Below are positions 33,551-45,480 of a stretch of 64,000 nt of DNA, piece by piece (position 1 is the stretch's first letter; the number at the start of each line of letters is the position of its first letter). Where the stretch lies: contig NC_049992.1 of assembly GCF_000003815.2 (NCBI RefSeq), positions 2,713,440 to 2,777,439 of the forward strand. Direction: 5' to 3'. Made by a program: the position numbers and the translations under genes. The stretch comes from Branchiostoma floridae. Taxonomy: Eukaryota > Chordata > Leptocardii > Amphioxiformes > Branchiostomatidae. The notes below the pieces were generated by a model. The model ran no database searches and was not told where the DNA came from. It worked only from the letters and a program-made list of their open reading frames with translations.

Positions 33551-34556
33551 CCAGGAGAGACCGTTAACCTGCAATAACCGGTAAAACTGGACCGGCACAG
33601 ACTTGGACGGACATACATCAGTCTGGGCGCTTAACGCTAGGTCACCTTTATCCGTGGGGTAACCTATATCTGTTGTTTCTAAAGGAGAGACCGTTAACCT
33701 GCAATAACCGGTAAAACTGGACCGGCACAGACTTGGACGGACATTCATCAGTCTGGGCGCTTAACGATAGTTCACCTTTATCCGTGGGGTAACTTATATC
33801 TGTTGTTTCTAAAGGAGAGACCGTTAACCTGCAATAACCGGTAAAATTGGGCCGGCACAGACTTGGACGGACATACATCAGTCTGGGCGCTTAACGATAG
33901 TTCCCCCTTTATCCGTGGGGTAACCTATATCTGTTGTTCTAAAGGAGAGACCGTTAACCTGCAATAACCGGTAAAACTGGGCCGGCACAGACTTGGACGG
34001 ACATACATCAGTCTGGACGCTTAACGATAGTTCCCCCTTTATCCGTGGGGTAACCTATATCTGTTGTTCTAAAGGAGAGACCGTTAACCTGCAATAACCG
34101 GTAAAACTCTACCAGCACAGACTTGGACGGATATACATCATTCTGGGCGCTTAATGTTAGGTCCCCTTTATCCGTGCGGGAGCCTGGCTTACCGCTAGTT
34201 CACCTTTATCCGTGCGTGATCCTCTAACGCTTAACGCTAGTTCACTGTTCCGTATCGATCAGCAGAGACAACCTGGAATAACCGGTAAAACTGGGCCGGC
34301 ACAGACTTGGACGGTCATACGTCAGTCTGGGCTCTTAACGCTGGGTCACCTTTATCCGTGGGGTAGCCTAGCGCAACGCTAGTTCACCTTTATCCGTGCG
34401 GGAGCCTCTAATGCCGCGCTAGTTCACCTTTATCCGTGCCGGCACAGACTTGGACGGTCATACGTCAGTCTGGGCGCTTAACGCTAGGTCACCTTTATCC
34501 GTGAGGCAGCCTGGCTTAAAGCAAGTTTACCTTTATCCATGGGGTAGCCCGTACCA
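33551..34556. repeat. Satellite array, 130-bp unit
   Basis: Five regular units (GAGAGACC at 33555, 33685, 33815, 33945, 34075; exact 130-bp spacing), then degraded and rearranged units to 34556, with a further diverged piece near 34740-34845. Each unit contains CTAGTTCACCTTTATCCGTG and ACCTATATCTGTTGTT, which is also the terminal inverted repeat of the MITE at 51636-51794. Confidence 0.93.
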
Positions 34557-34845
34557 CTTATTTTGAAAGTCTGAGTATATATTAAGTCCGCGAACAGTGC
34601 AATACTTAGAAAATAAATGCAATACTGTTACAATGATGCAAATTCATACTATTATACAGTTAGAGGTGACCCCACTCTCTAGCGATTTTTTCGTAACTTT
34701 TTTTTTTAGTTATAGAAATATCGTTTCTATTATAAACTCCGTCCTGTTCCAATCTGACTTGGCTTAATGCATTACCCTTAATAACCCACTAAACTGGTCT
34801 GGCACAGACTTGTGCCAGCAGCCATTCGTCTGGGCGCTCATAGGT

Positions 34846-35774
34846 ATGATTGGTACTACACATAGCCAATGGGAATCAAAGTGCTAACATGGCGAATAAG
34901 GGTAATGGTAAGGTCAAGGTAGTGCAGTAGCCTTTTGGGGGCCGTCAGGGTAGTGAGGTGTTATCTTCTGTGCCTGTGGCACGGTATTGAGAGGTGGTGC
35001 CCACCCTGTCCTGCCCACCCCCTTCCTTCACTGTCTCTTTAATTACTGCTCTCCAAGCACACGTTAGGCTTCGGCTGCCACATGCACGTGTACGATGTTG
35101 GGTGGGGAATACTAGTAGGATAAGGGAGAAACTCTAACCAGTTTTTTTAAAATGATTCACTGCTTAAATGTTTAATCGACGTGTTCTGCAAACATCAGAA
35201 CGTAAGTTTTTATATACAGAAACCTATATATTTATAGTAAGCCTTTCCTGGTTCGAGGGGAACGTAACGCAAAAACTAGGTTGCCTTTACCATTTCCTGT
35301 CCCTTATATACATCCCGTTGAAGATAAAACTTCAATCACAGCTATAAATATTTGAGTGACGATAAAGCTGGATTCTGACCTTCTCTGACCTCATTAAATC
35401 TGGCTTATTTAGTTTGTGATCTACGCCAGAACTCATCTTACTTAAGCCAGTTTATTTTATTACTCACACCACGGAGAACCAATAAAGTGGTATAGAACAC
35501 AACAGGGCGTTTTTGCATACTTTATAACTACGTAGGCTGGTGTTATGAACCACAAGCATTATGTGCAGACCTTCTGGTGGCTGCTAGTTGTCTCTGTCTA
35601 GTGTGTGTGTGCGTGTTGCATACTTAACAAAGGCAAAAGATGCAAACAAGAAAGTCCTCCTACAATACCAAAAACACACACTAGGGGGCCCAAAATTCAC
35701 CTAGACATTAGCCGTCACGTATTTTTATTTTGGATCTCCAGAATATGTAATCCACAAAATGTGGCCTAATAATA
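34846..35774. other. No gene seen
   Basis: No recognisable element or coding region apart from short GT-rich tracts. Confidence 0.5.
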
Positions 35775-35875
35775 AGAAATAAGTTTTATTGCAAATTCTT
35801 GCCCGTGGGCTAATTGCAGGTAACGTAAAAGATTCAAACAGTGTAAAATACAATATTACAAGTATCTAATCTAGT
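35775..35875 (-). mobile_element. LINE 3' UTR end
   Basis: The reverse complement contains GCAATTAGCCCACGGGCAAG and ATTTGCAATAAAAC, the same 3' terminus as the LINE ending at 14071. No coding part remains. Confidence 0.6.
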
Positions 35876-38270
35876 CTAAAACGAGTGAAAGCTAACTCTA
35901 CATCCTGGGTTATTGGGTTCGACTTCTTTTTTGAAGACAGCGGAAGACGAAAGATCCCACCTTTTCTATTATGTGTGGGTTTTGTGATGTTAAAAGGAGA
36001 ACTGTTTTCTTTTTGTTATTGAATGATGCACACATCTTTAGTCCCCACATCGGCGTAACTCATAACCAACGATATGCCCCCCCCCCCCCCCCCATAGGGT
36101 ACCTTTCCGGTTGGGTTGTCGCTAATTTAGCGCCATCTTAAATCTTTTATTTCGGAAATTGGCTCATAATTTTTCCATTACGTTCTTACCATATCCCATT
36201 TCCTATTTCCCGACGTAATGAAGAAGCAACGGTTATTCTGTGTGGAAGTTGATGCGCCGCTTTGTGATCCCGCGGTGATGAAATGTGCATATCCGATTAC
36301 AACAAAGGACAATCTTAGTAAAGTAGGTCTGTCATACATCATAGGGACTTAAATGGCTCGAACTCTAAACAACTTCAGAGATTGTTTAAACAGCAATAAC
36401 ATTACCAGATAAATTACTGTTTACTTCATACTTGTTATGAAAATGAGTTGATATCTTATATTTGTGGTACCCTGTTTCTTGTTCCGTTGGTAATAAAATG
36501 CACATCTTTTATTACAACTTTTAACATTCCTATGCTTTTATGCTAAACATATATAGTTAAACGATATACTAAATCTTAAAAAAATCACTAACATTTTTAA
36601 GGCATTTTGTGTTTGATTATGACTTCTTATGAAAACTCTTATGAGCTAAACTGTATCTGTTTATTTATGCTCTCACGGCGATATAGAACGCAGATGTCCG
36701 TTGAACAGTCGTTGTCAACGTTTTCTGTGGACTATGAAATGGAAATATCTTGAGCAATATCTGTTGTCAATGATAATGAGTGGAGACTTGTATCTATTAG
36801 TTTTACATTAATCATGACGTATCTACCTCCATAGGACCCTCTACAAGCTAATGTATAAGACGTTTTACTCTAATGTGACTGTTAATGCTTAAATCTTTCC
36901 TATTGGCCACAATACGCGAAAACTACTACTGACGAACAATTTGTACGTTTTTAATTTTATGTGTGAATCAATAGCTACAAGGCCTTGTCTGAAGGATGCT
37001 TTGTGTTCCCGGCATGGGAAAATGACAACCGCCATAATGTTTATGACTTTTACTACCCTCCGATTTATACAGTAGAACACAAACTTCAAGGTTTTCTAAG
37101 ATAGTAAGCACGAATTACAACCATGTAATACGAGGATCGATACTAAAATTAAAGTACTTGACTTAATGCTATAATAAATATCGACTATTGAACTTGGGTA
37201 CAGACGAATCATTGCGGTAATATGAGCTTGTTAAACACTGTAATGCTATAGAAGGTAATCGAATCGGACCAGCCGCTCGTAACAATTGATCATTACACCA
37301 CCAGATGCTGATGAAACTGTGATTTTTTTCTTAACCTTAGAGAAACAATTATCTTTAGAGGGTTATCGTATAAAACAATCTGCGCATACAAATTCATAAT
37401 TACACTACCAGACTCCACTTCAGTGGTTAATCGTAGATGCCACAAAAGCAATTGTCGCTACGGCTTAATGCTGACTGTTATCACTTTACGTACAGCGTAA
37501 AATTTATGCCAGTTTGGGCTAGTCTCTACCAGACTCCCCCTGGCCGAATGGTAATAGGGGACTTTGGCCAAGTTAGGCATAAAAGTCTAGAAGGAGTTAA
37601 TTGGCCTAGGAGTGAACTGAACTGGATAGACTGCAAAAGACTGACTAAAATCCCATGGCAAATAAATTGTGCCGATTTGGCCTAATTCTTCTCTTTTTCT
37701 TATCCAGCTGACACGTCTTCTCGGAGACTAGGTTTGGGTGCTTATGGTTAAATTTGCTTATAAGCCATTGATTTTGAACGGTGAATTTTGCATGTGTTTC
37801 GGCGTGTCGATACAGATAAAAGTTTACCATGTTGGTGTGTAGGGGGTATGGGGTGGATGGGGCTCTGATAGACAGAGGTTACGCTTTGGGATTACATCAT
37901 GTTCTGAACCAAAGTTTATATGTAATTTCCAACACAAAAATCGGATTCACCAATTTCAATTGTCAAACTCCAATCTTTGTCAGGAATGGGCAGTCTACTA
38001 ATTTTGTAAGGTCACATACGTTGTAGAAAGTCTATGGCACCCCCGTCTCTATGGAGGGATGGTTGTAAAGCTCTGATGTGGATGGATGGCTTCTTTTATT
38101 TCTCATGCAAAAAAAAAACGACTTTGTGTCCAATTCTGACTTTATCCAGAGGGACCTTGTGTCAATGTGACTCTATATGTATGACTTCTATCAACACAGA
38201 TGAACTTTCAAGTTACTGAGATTACATCATGTATTGAAGTACGTTTTATGAACCCCATGCGACATTTTAC
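35876..38270. other. No gene seen
   Basis: AT-rich. Contains a poly-C run at about 36077-36095. No ORF with family features. Confidence 0.5.
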
Positions 38271-38457
38271 TAGCCCGGGTACCATCCGGATAGTAGTTCG
38301 CTCCTATATATATTCGCTTCTGCTATCTTATGCTACCATGTGGAAACGCAGAGAAGCGACTGTATATAGTGTATAATGAACGTCAGAGCTAGAAGCGACT
38401 GTATAGAGTATATAATGAATGAAGGAGCGAACTACTTTCCGGATGGTACCTAAGCTA
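38271..38457. mobile_element. 187-bp MITE with 9-bp target-site duplication
   Basis: Ends TAGCCCGGGTACCATCCGGA and (reverse complement of right end) TAGCTTAGGTACCATCCGGA; the inverted repeats run about 35 bp through AGTAGTTCGCTCCT. Flanked by perfect ACATTTTAC at 38262-38270 and 38458-38466. A 9-bp duplication is typical of Mutator-like elements. Confidence 0.88.
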
Positions 38458-38932
38458 ACATTTTACTCCAAGGGACCAAGAAGCCAGATCAGCTTAACTC
38501 TAAGTAACACTCATTCATCTTCTTCGATAGAATCACAGTAATTGTTGTAAAATCTAAAACGCGTGACGTTCCCATTAAGTAACAGGCAGTAAAACCGTTT
38601 ATTTGATGCTACAGTAGAATTGCCAAAACACACAAAAAGCCTACATATAACACTCCGGTGGGAAATCGATCATGCTACAGTGACAAAAGCTTCATCTCAC
38701 ACTGCAAAGCTGTAAGACTCGAAACGTTATGGACATTTCAAAGTATCGAATGTACGCTGTATACACGCAGATGTTAGAATCGTTCAACTGATAGTAAAAA
38801 GCAATTGTAACACATAAAATCTATCGGACAATATATCCGTGCACACTTGATCATGGTATATATTAAAAACGATTTTTTCTAAAGAAAAAGAAAGTTGCTT
38901 AGAATATTGATCTTAGAGTATTTCATCCCTGT

Positions 38933-39229
38933 CTGTCTGTCTGTCTCTCTCTCTCTCTGTCTATCTGTCTCTCTCTCTCTCTCTGTCTCTCTCTGTCTCT
39001 CTCTGTCTCTGCCTCTCTGTCTCTCTCTGTCTCTGCCTCTCTCTGTCTATCTGTCTCTGTCTCTCTGTCTCTGTCTCTCTGTCTCTGTCTCTCTGTCTCT
39101 CTGTCTCTGTCTCTGTCTCTCTGTCTCTCTGTCTCTGTCTCTCTGTGTCTCTCTCTATGTCTCTCTGTCTCTGTCTCTCTGTGTGTGTGTGTCTCTCTCT
39201 CTCTGTCTCTCTGTCTTTCTGTCTCTCTG

Positions 39230-39288
<59 letters not shown>

Positions 39289-39421
39289 GTCTCTGTCTCT
39301 CTGTCCCTCTCTCTCTGTCTCTCTGTCTCTCTGTCTCTGTCTCTCTGTCACTGTCTCTCTGTCTCTGTCACTGTCTCTCTGCCTCCCTGTCTCTCTCTGC
39401 TTCCCTGTCTCTCTCTCTCTC
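38933..39421. repeat. Simple repeat, (CTCTGT)n / (CT)n
   Basis: About 490 bp of pyrimidine-rich CTCTGT/CTGTCT repeats on the plus strand. The long ORFs on both strands (up to 196 codons) are translations of this tract and not genes. Confidence 0.98.
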
Positions 39422-40202
39422 TTATAACGCTCTATATATACGTAATATCAGCGATGCTTGTGGACTTATTTTAATACAGCAATGAAATTACTCAAACGAA
39501 GCTGTATTTTACCTCCCAATACCCAATGGACCGGACATGCGGAATATACGGAAAAAAAGCTTTTCGAAGCTGCTTGATACATCGATCCACAATTTACAAA
39601 CTTCGCGCGAGGCGAAAAGAATGAATCCAACACGGGTAATTTGAGGCCCGCTGTCGGCTGTACTTAATGTCGGCTATCCGCCATCGTTCTGAGATATTCC
39701 GTCACGCTCCGCTGGTTATGGAGGTAGCCAATTATCGGCGTACAGAAGAGGTGGGACCGAAAATTGAATTTCAATTATGTAACGTGCTTATGGACCAGAT
39801 GGGCTCTTCTAACAACCATCAATAAACCGGTAAAAATCAGAACGTGGCTCTCTGTGGAGGGGGGGGGGGGGGGCGTGGTATCCATAGGTGGGCAAGTTTT
39901 AAATTACTGCGACAAAATATCTACGTTGTACACTTAGCCTAAGACAGTCTAACCCTTTGAATGTCGCGTATTCTCCTTTTTTTAAGTCTGAAATTCGTTT
40001 ATTTTCTCTTAAGACTAAACGAAACGAAACTATACTAACTTGAGACTTTAAGCAAAGTTTCAAATGGGTCGACAAACACAAACAAAATAAAATAGGACTG
40101 TTTAGCCATAGCTAATACTGCACCACGGTTTATATGCAGTATAATCTCCACCTCGTCTTCAGTTATCCTAGCAGGAAAGTTCATCGGTGTTGGTAGAATA
40201 AA
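39422..40202. other. No gene seen
   Basis: Contains a poly-G run at about 39858-39873. Nothing else recognised. Confidence 0.5.
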
Positions 40203-40336
40203 TTATAGAAAAATGCTAACACTTTACTTCCAACACTGGAATTAACACTAGAGGGATGGCCCCTGAAAATTTAATTGGTAAGTCCCTCTAGTGTTAATTC
40301 CAGGGTTAGATGTAAAGTTTAGAATTTTCTATAAGT
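40203..40336. repeat. Hairpin element
   Basis: Perfect 21-bp inverted arms at 40236-40256 and 40283-40303 (core AATTAACACTAGAGGG), extended outwards by imperfect complementarity to TTATAGAAAA-type ends, giving arms of about 50 bp around a 26-bp loop. MITE or structured RNA precursor; no evidence decides. Confidence 0.8.
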
Positions 40337-40704
40337 CTTCAGTTATCAATAACGTTGCTCTAGAAGACTGTATATTACAGGTGATACATTGCCCATTAGG
40401 AGTAACAAAAGCATGGCGAAATGGCACCGTTGTCGTTGATGTATCGCTATGACCTGTTCTATTCAGACGCGCGACCCTTCTCGCCACCAGGGAAAGCCCT
40501 TATAACGCGGGAAGCCTCTGCCAGGGAATCGTTAATAAAGGTCTGCAAGGTCAAGTCCGCGTAGAACCCACACCGTGACGTAATGACTTTGACCCCTGCC
40601 GTATGACAGATGAAAATGAATGGAGGGTGCAACACGGGTGGCGAAGGAACGCTGGTTTCTCTGTGTCACCATTGATTAAGTTACGCTGGTTGCCTATCAG
40701 TTAG

Positions 40705-41031
40705 GCTAAGGGCACAACCCGCCGTACGTGCAATTTGCCCGCACGTTTTTTTTAGAAGGCCACGTCTGCCACGTTTTTCTGAAAACGTTCAGGCTGTACA
40801 GGGCAGGCGCGTCGCCCGTACTGACACGTACGGGGGCGAATCCGCAGCCCGATGACAAACAAAGTTTTGCCTCCACAGGTACTACGACGTGTTTGCGTGT
40901 TCCCAAATCCGTCGGATTCCCTACGAGTTCGTACGAAGGTGGCACTTACCACTTACGGATCCCAAAAGATTGCCCACGTTTTTGCACGTAGACAGCACGT
41001 ATTTGCACTTACGGTGGGTTGTGCCCTTAGC
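40705..41031. mobile_element. 327-bp inverted-repeat element
   Basis: Starts GCTAAGGGCACAACCCGCCG and ends with the complementary CGGTGGGTTGTGCCCTTAGC; related to 19290-19467. No clear target duplication (AGTTAG on the left, TTTTGAG on the right). Interior GC-rich, non-coding. Confidence 0.75.
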
Positions 41032-42523
41032 TTTTGAGGAAGTCTTTAAAAGAGAATTCCCTAGTAGCAGGCAATTTCCTTTCGGATTTTGGAAAACATA
41101 TTTCATTTTCTAGTATAGCATAAATACAAAGGGAATGCTGTCACCATTGTTCTACATTGGCTGCCTACAGAGAAAGAAGCCATTCGAATGTATTATCTTA
41201 GTAGTGGATTGCTTAATGACTTATGCTATGAGGAATACATTTCGGTTTGTTTTCTTTCCCTCAATACTATAGCATGAATGAAAAGTGGGCAAGAAAATGA
41301 TGCCGACATTGTGTCACGTTGTCTGCTAGCAGAAGTCGAAGGTGTAGATGCCGAATGTGCAGTCTTCATGGAAAATATATTTTGTATTATTGACTGCAGT
41401 TCATCAGCAAAACAACAAAGCACTACGTTTTGTCTCATTATATCATCTTACCGCTTGCCTACGAACTGGGAAAATATGTGATTCAATAGAATATTTTAAG
41501 ATGTTTTCCATGTTTTTCATTTTATGTCCCTTGCGGAAGGGGAGATGGTATATAAAAATTCTGGATATCATGTAGAACTTTGGGGATTTCACATTGCTAA
41601 GGAATCAATGCAAATTCATTGAGATGTTGAAGTAAAAGTAAGACGGGGTAACGGAGAAAAAGCTAAAAGACGGGAGAAATGCACCAAATGTTGAGCAGAA
41701 AAATCAAGATTTTCCACGCATCTTCCATTCTTCCCTGAATATGGTTCTTGACAAAATGGCTCAACCGTCGTTGATGAGTTGATCATCACGTGACGGCCAA
41801 CGTGATGGATGGTTGGCCTCGAGCTAAAACGGAGACGCCATCTTTCCACTAACGTCATCAATCTCATCAGCGAGATGGGTAGGGTTGGGTGATTTATTGA
41901 GAGCATTATCCGTAGGAGAAGGAAATGGATAAGACATAAACCTAGAGAGTACTCAAATGACACAAGACCATCACTATACTGGACACTAGTAGGGAATTCG
42001 AGTATTTGATACTACAAATCCCGAAAAGGAAGTCACTGCAGGAACCTACTGATCCTACTTAATAGGGCAGACCTCAGAGACAGAGGACGTGGACAATGTG
42101 GTTAGAAACAAAACTATGGTAGTTAATAAAGCTAAGATAAACAGAATAAAATGGAGAGACTGGCCGAAAGACTTAATGCAGCTGCAGGGTGTTCAAAAAA
42201 CTGCAGCAGCAAAACAGAGTGGGTTAATAGTATGGACAAGAAAGCAAGGAAGGCCTGGCGGACAACAGTGATATAAGTGCTAGTTTTAACCACAGATGGG
42301 GCAGCATGTAGGGAGTTGCTCAGAACAAATTGAAGTGGGGAGGCTTTCTCACTAGGACTGGCGTTAGGAGCAGTAAGTAAGTAAGTAAGGCAGATCTATT
42401 GACTAACAAGAAATGGTGAATGAAACATGTTCAACAAATGGAATATTGATCCTGATATGGCCACCTGACAGGCGCATGATAAGCAACAGGACGTTCAGTC
42501 AGTCATCCTTGTAAGATCTCGAT
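41032..42523. other. No supported gene
   Basis: ORFs of 60-115 codons on both strands have no motifs. A (GTAA)n tract at 42370-42386 looks like an RTE-style tail, but the preceding sequence could not be aligned to the 15.5-18.8 kb RTE by eye. Confidence 0.4.
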
Positions 42524-42929
42524 TAGCCTGGATACCATACCCCAACCTCAAATATCTTTCGTGTTGGGGTATGGCAGGATGGCTGTAGAAAGGTTCTCGA
42601 AGGCCCTTGATCAGAGGGAGGAGAACCTAGGATTGATGACCAATCACACCACAGGTAGCCAGCTACAACACACCACAGTTGGTCAGCAGGCTATCACAGT
42701 AGCGAATCAGGTACTTAGTGGTCACTGTTATGGATTCAAAAAATACAGTTGGGGGTCTTTAACCAATCATGGTAGGGTGTAATTACCTCCTGCTGATCCT
42801 GCTACTGTTCTATTGGTGGAGTTTTTTGCCCACTAGAAGGGGCAAAATTGAGAAGAGTTCCTATGTCATCCTGCCAGACCCCTGCACGATAGATACTTGA
42901 GATCGGGCTGGGGTTTGGTAACCAGGTTA
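42524..42929. mobile_element. 406-bp inverted-repeat element, 9-bp target duplication
   Basis: Left end TAGCCTGGATACCATACCCC, right end reverse complement TAACCTGGTTACCAAACCCC. Flanked by GATCTCGAT at 42515-42523 and 42930-42938. An extra copy of GTTGGGGTATGG at about 42563 forms an internal hairpin with the left end. Interior open frame of 73 codons is not recognisable. Confidence 0.85.
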
Positions 42930-43601
42930 GATCTCGATGATCAATGTCTCAGATGGAAGGTTCGGAAGGTAGATTGATGTTGCCGTATGTCCATAAAAGT
43001 TGCTTATCTGTCAACGTCCCTGGCATGTTTCATCATTATATCTTAATCCCCCACCGAAATGCAACATTTGCAAAATTGAATGTTCACATACTTTTGGATC
43101 ATCTAAATATAAATTACATACACTGTGATATGTTGCATTGTGATACTCTGAGCTACACGATGGACTAATGGACTACTACTAAACTGAACTGAGCTACACT
43201 GCGTAACATGTATTTGACTGGAGCTAACATTGTGTTGGCTACAAGAAGAATACTATAGAGACGATCCCAGGGCATTTCTACGGTATCCATGACGACGGAG
43301 GTTACCTGTATACCATCTCGGTCCCAGGGCAGTGCTTCAACATCTTTCTTTCCGCTGACGCAGATTTTTACGAACGACCAATCACAGCACGCCCTGAGGC
43401 GATAAGAATCATGGGATTAGTAATAACATTTTTAAGATGATTTTTGCCAGACGATGATGTCTCCATACGGATCCTTAGATTGATGGGCACCGTCTTATGA
43501 GATAATTAGGCCAAGTAAGCCCCTAGGGGGTCTCAGGGGAAATGGTTTCAGCTCAGTCATCACGACCAGGTGCATCTTCTCACAGACTTCCTTGTTCTGC
43601 T

Positions 43602-43746
43602 TAGCCTGGATGCCAGACTGTCTCCAGGGCCTATACAGCCCGACTCCTCGGCTCTAGGTCCAACATGCCCCAAGGAAGTTCTACAGCAGGCCCCCTGAGT
43701 TAGGCCCTGATTATTGAGATCGGAGCGGAGTCTGGTATCCAGGCTA
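43602..43746. mobile_element. 145-bp inverted-repeat element, 9-bp target duplication
   Basis: Left TAGCCTGGATGCCAGACTG, right reverse complement TAGCCTGGATACCAGACTC. Flanks TGTTCTGCT (43593-43601) and TGTCCTGCT (43747-43755), 8 of 9 matching. Same terminal consensus as 42524-42929. Confidence 0.85.
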
Positions 43747-44629
43747 TGTCCTGCTGAACTCTAGTATATAAACAAAAAGAATATAAATACGGGTTGTACA
43801 TACCTGATGACTGTATATGGGTTGGTGCCGTATTGTTCTGGGCTTGGTGTATTACTCAACTAAATGTCGGATACCACAACAAAAGCAAGTAACTCTACAG
43901 CAGCAGAACAGAATATAGCTCAAGCATTACTGATCTGGTAAAGCAATCAACTCGGGTGGTTCAATTGTAAAAAAAAAAAACAGTGCCAACGTGAATTGCT
44001 GGCCATTTCCCTCGCATTGGCTGGTATCTGATGTCAAAATAAATTAGTTGATAACTAATCGTTTTTATTATTCATTATCTTGCATTTTGTTATGATTATT
44101 CTTCAAGATGGCATTTTGGTTTAGTGAACACGCAGTGTTCATATTGTTATCATACTTCCCAAAATTCTACTACTTTTATTACTTATCACACTTCTTTTGA
44201 AATGTCTTCATTCGTTCTATCGTCCAAAATAGTACAGGATGCTCAAAGTAGCTTCTGGTAGATTACACTTAACGCAAGACGTCCCTTAAACAGAAACTAC
44301 ATTGCTCATGCCCTAGTCTGACGTTTTAGCACGACTGTCACTACAAAGCACAGCACAGCTGACAGGAGCCCTGCAGACTCACAGGTCGCACAGATGTCCA
44401 AGGTAGTAAAGCATTTGCAGCTAGGTCAGATGCTGATTAATCATCAGCTTTAACGTCAGTCAGTTAATCTTATGGTTCTTAACTCCAGGTGTTAATATTA
44501 TGACCAAGAGTGAGGCCAAGGGTACTTCGAAAAGCGAGGTAAGTGGGTTAGGGGCTCTACTTAAATGCAGAACATTTGTATGGGTTGCATCTCCTATATT
44601 AATAAATACTGTTAGGTAACGTCGAGCCT

Positions 44630-45480
44630 ACATGGATTATACTAGTATGCTTTAGATTCTAAAGGCAATCGGACAGCCTAAAAGTAGACAAGTAGTGTTG
44701 GCGCTTCGCTGTTTTGATTCATCTGAGACTCCCATGGCATACTTTATTCAATGAGTGGCTAACATACTTGCATTGGATTTAGAATCTTTAATCACACTCT
44801 ACTATACCATGTCATATTGTGTCATAGTATTGTGCTGCTGTTTGGTAAATATAATATCAGGTCTGTATGGATTAAACTAGTATGCTTTAGATTCAAGTGA
44901 AATCAGACAGCCCCAAACTAGACAAGTAATGTTGGCATGGCAGATTTTATTCAATGAGTGGCTGACATACTTGCATTGGATTTAGAATCTTTTATCACAC
45001 TCTACTATACTATGCCATATTATGTAATAGTATTGTGCTGCTATTTGGTCATGCCATGTCTATATGGATTATACTAGTATGCTTTAGATTCGAATGGCAA
45101 TCGGACAGCCCCAAACAAGAGAAGTACTGTTGTCGCGTCCATGTTTTAATTTGTCTGGGTCTCCCGTAGCAGACTTTATTCAATGAATAGGTGAAATACA
45201 GCAATTGCGATGCATTTAAAGCTTTTTTATCAGACTTTATTATACCATGTTATGTAATAATTGTGTCATAGTAATGTTAATGTTTGGTAACGTAGGACCT
45301 TTAGATTTGAATGGCAACCAGACAGCCCAAAGCTAGACAAGAAATGTTGGCGCTTCGATGTTATTCTTCTGTCTTCCCTAGCAGATTTTGTTCAATGGGT
45401 GACTGAAATACTTAAATCGTTACTATCAATAAGACATAATCACAATTAATGTAATATATCATATTGTCATGAAATGTGGG
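44630..45480. repeat. Degenerate tandem array, unit about 200-245 bp, about four copies
   Basis: Copies begin near 44630, 44865, 45060 and 45295. They share TACTAGTATGCTTTAGATTC, CAGACAGCCC, CTAGACAAG and TTCAATGAGTGGCT words. Divergence is high, so the array is old. Confidence 0.8.

Noticed and set aside
38895-39485. 196-aa ORF on plus and 142-aa ORF on minus rich in S/L/C or R/E/D/Q
   Set aside because: Both are translations of the CTCTGT simple repeat; all frames are open.
42085-42390. Possible second RTE 3' end with a (GTAA)n tail
   Set aside because: The tail fits, but the upstream sequence could not be matched to the 15.5-18.8 kb RTE or to any RT motif.
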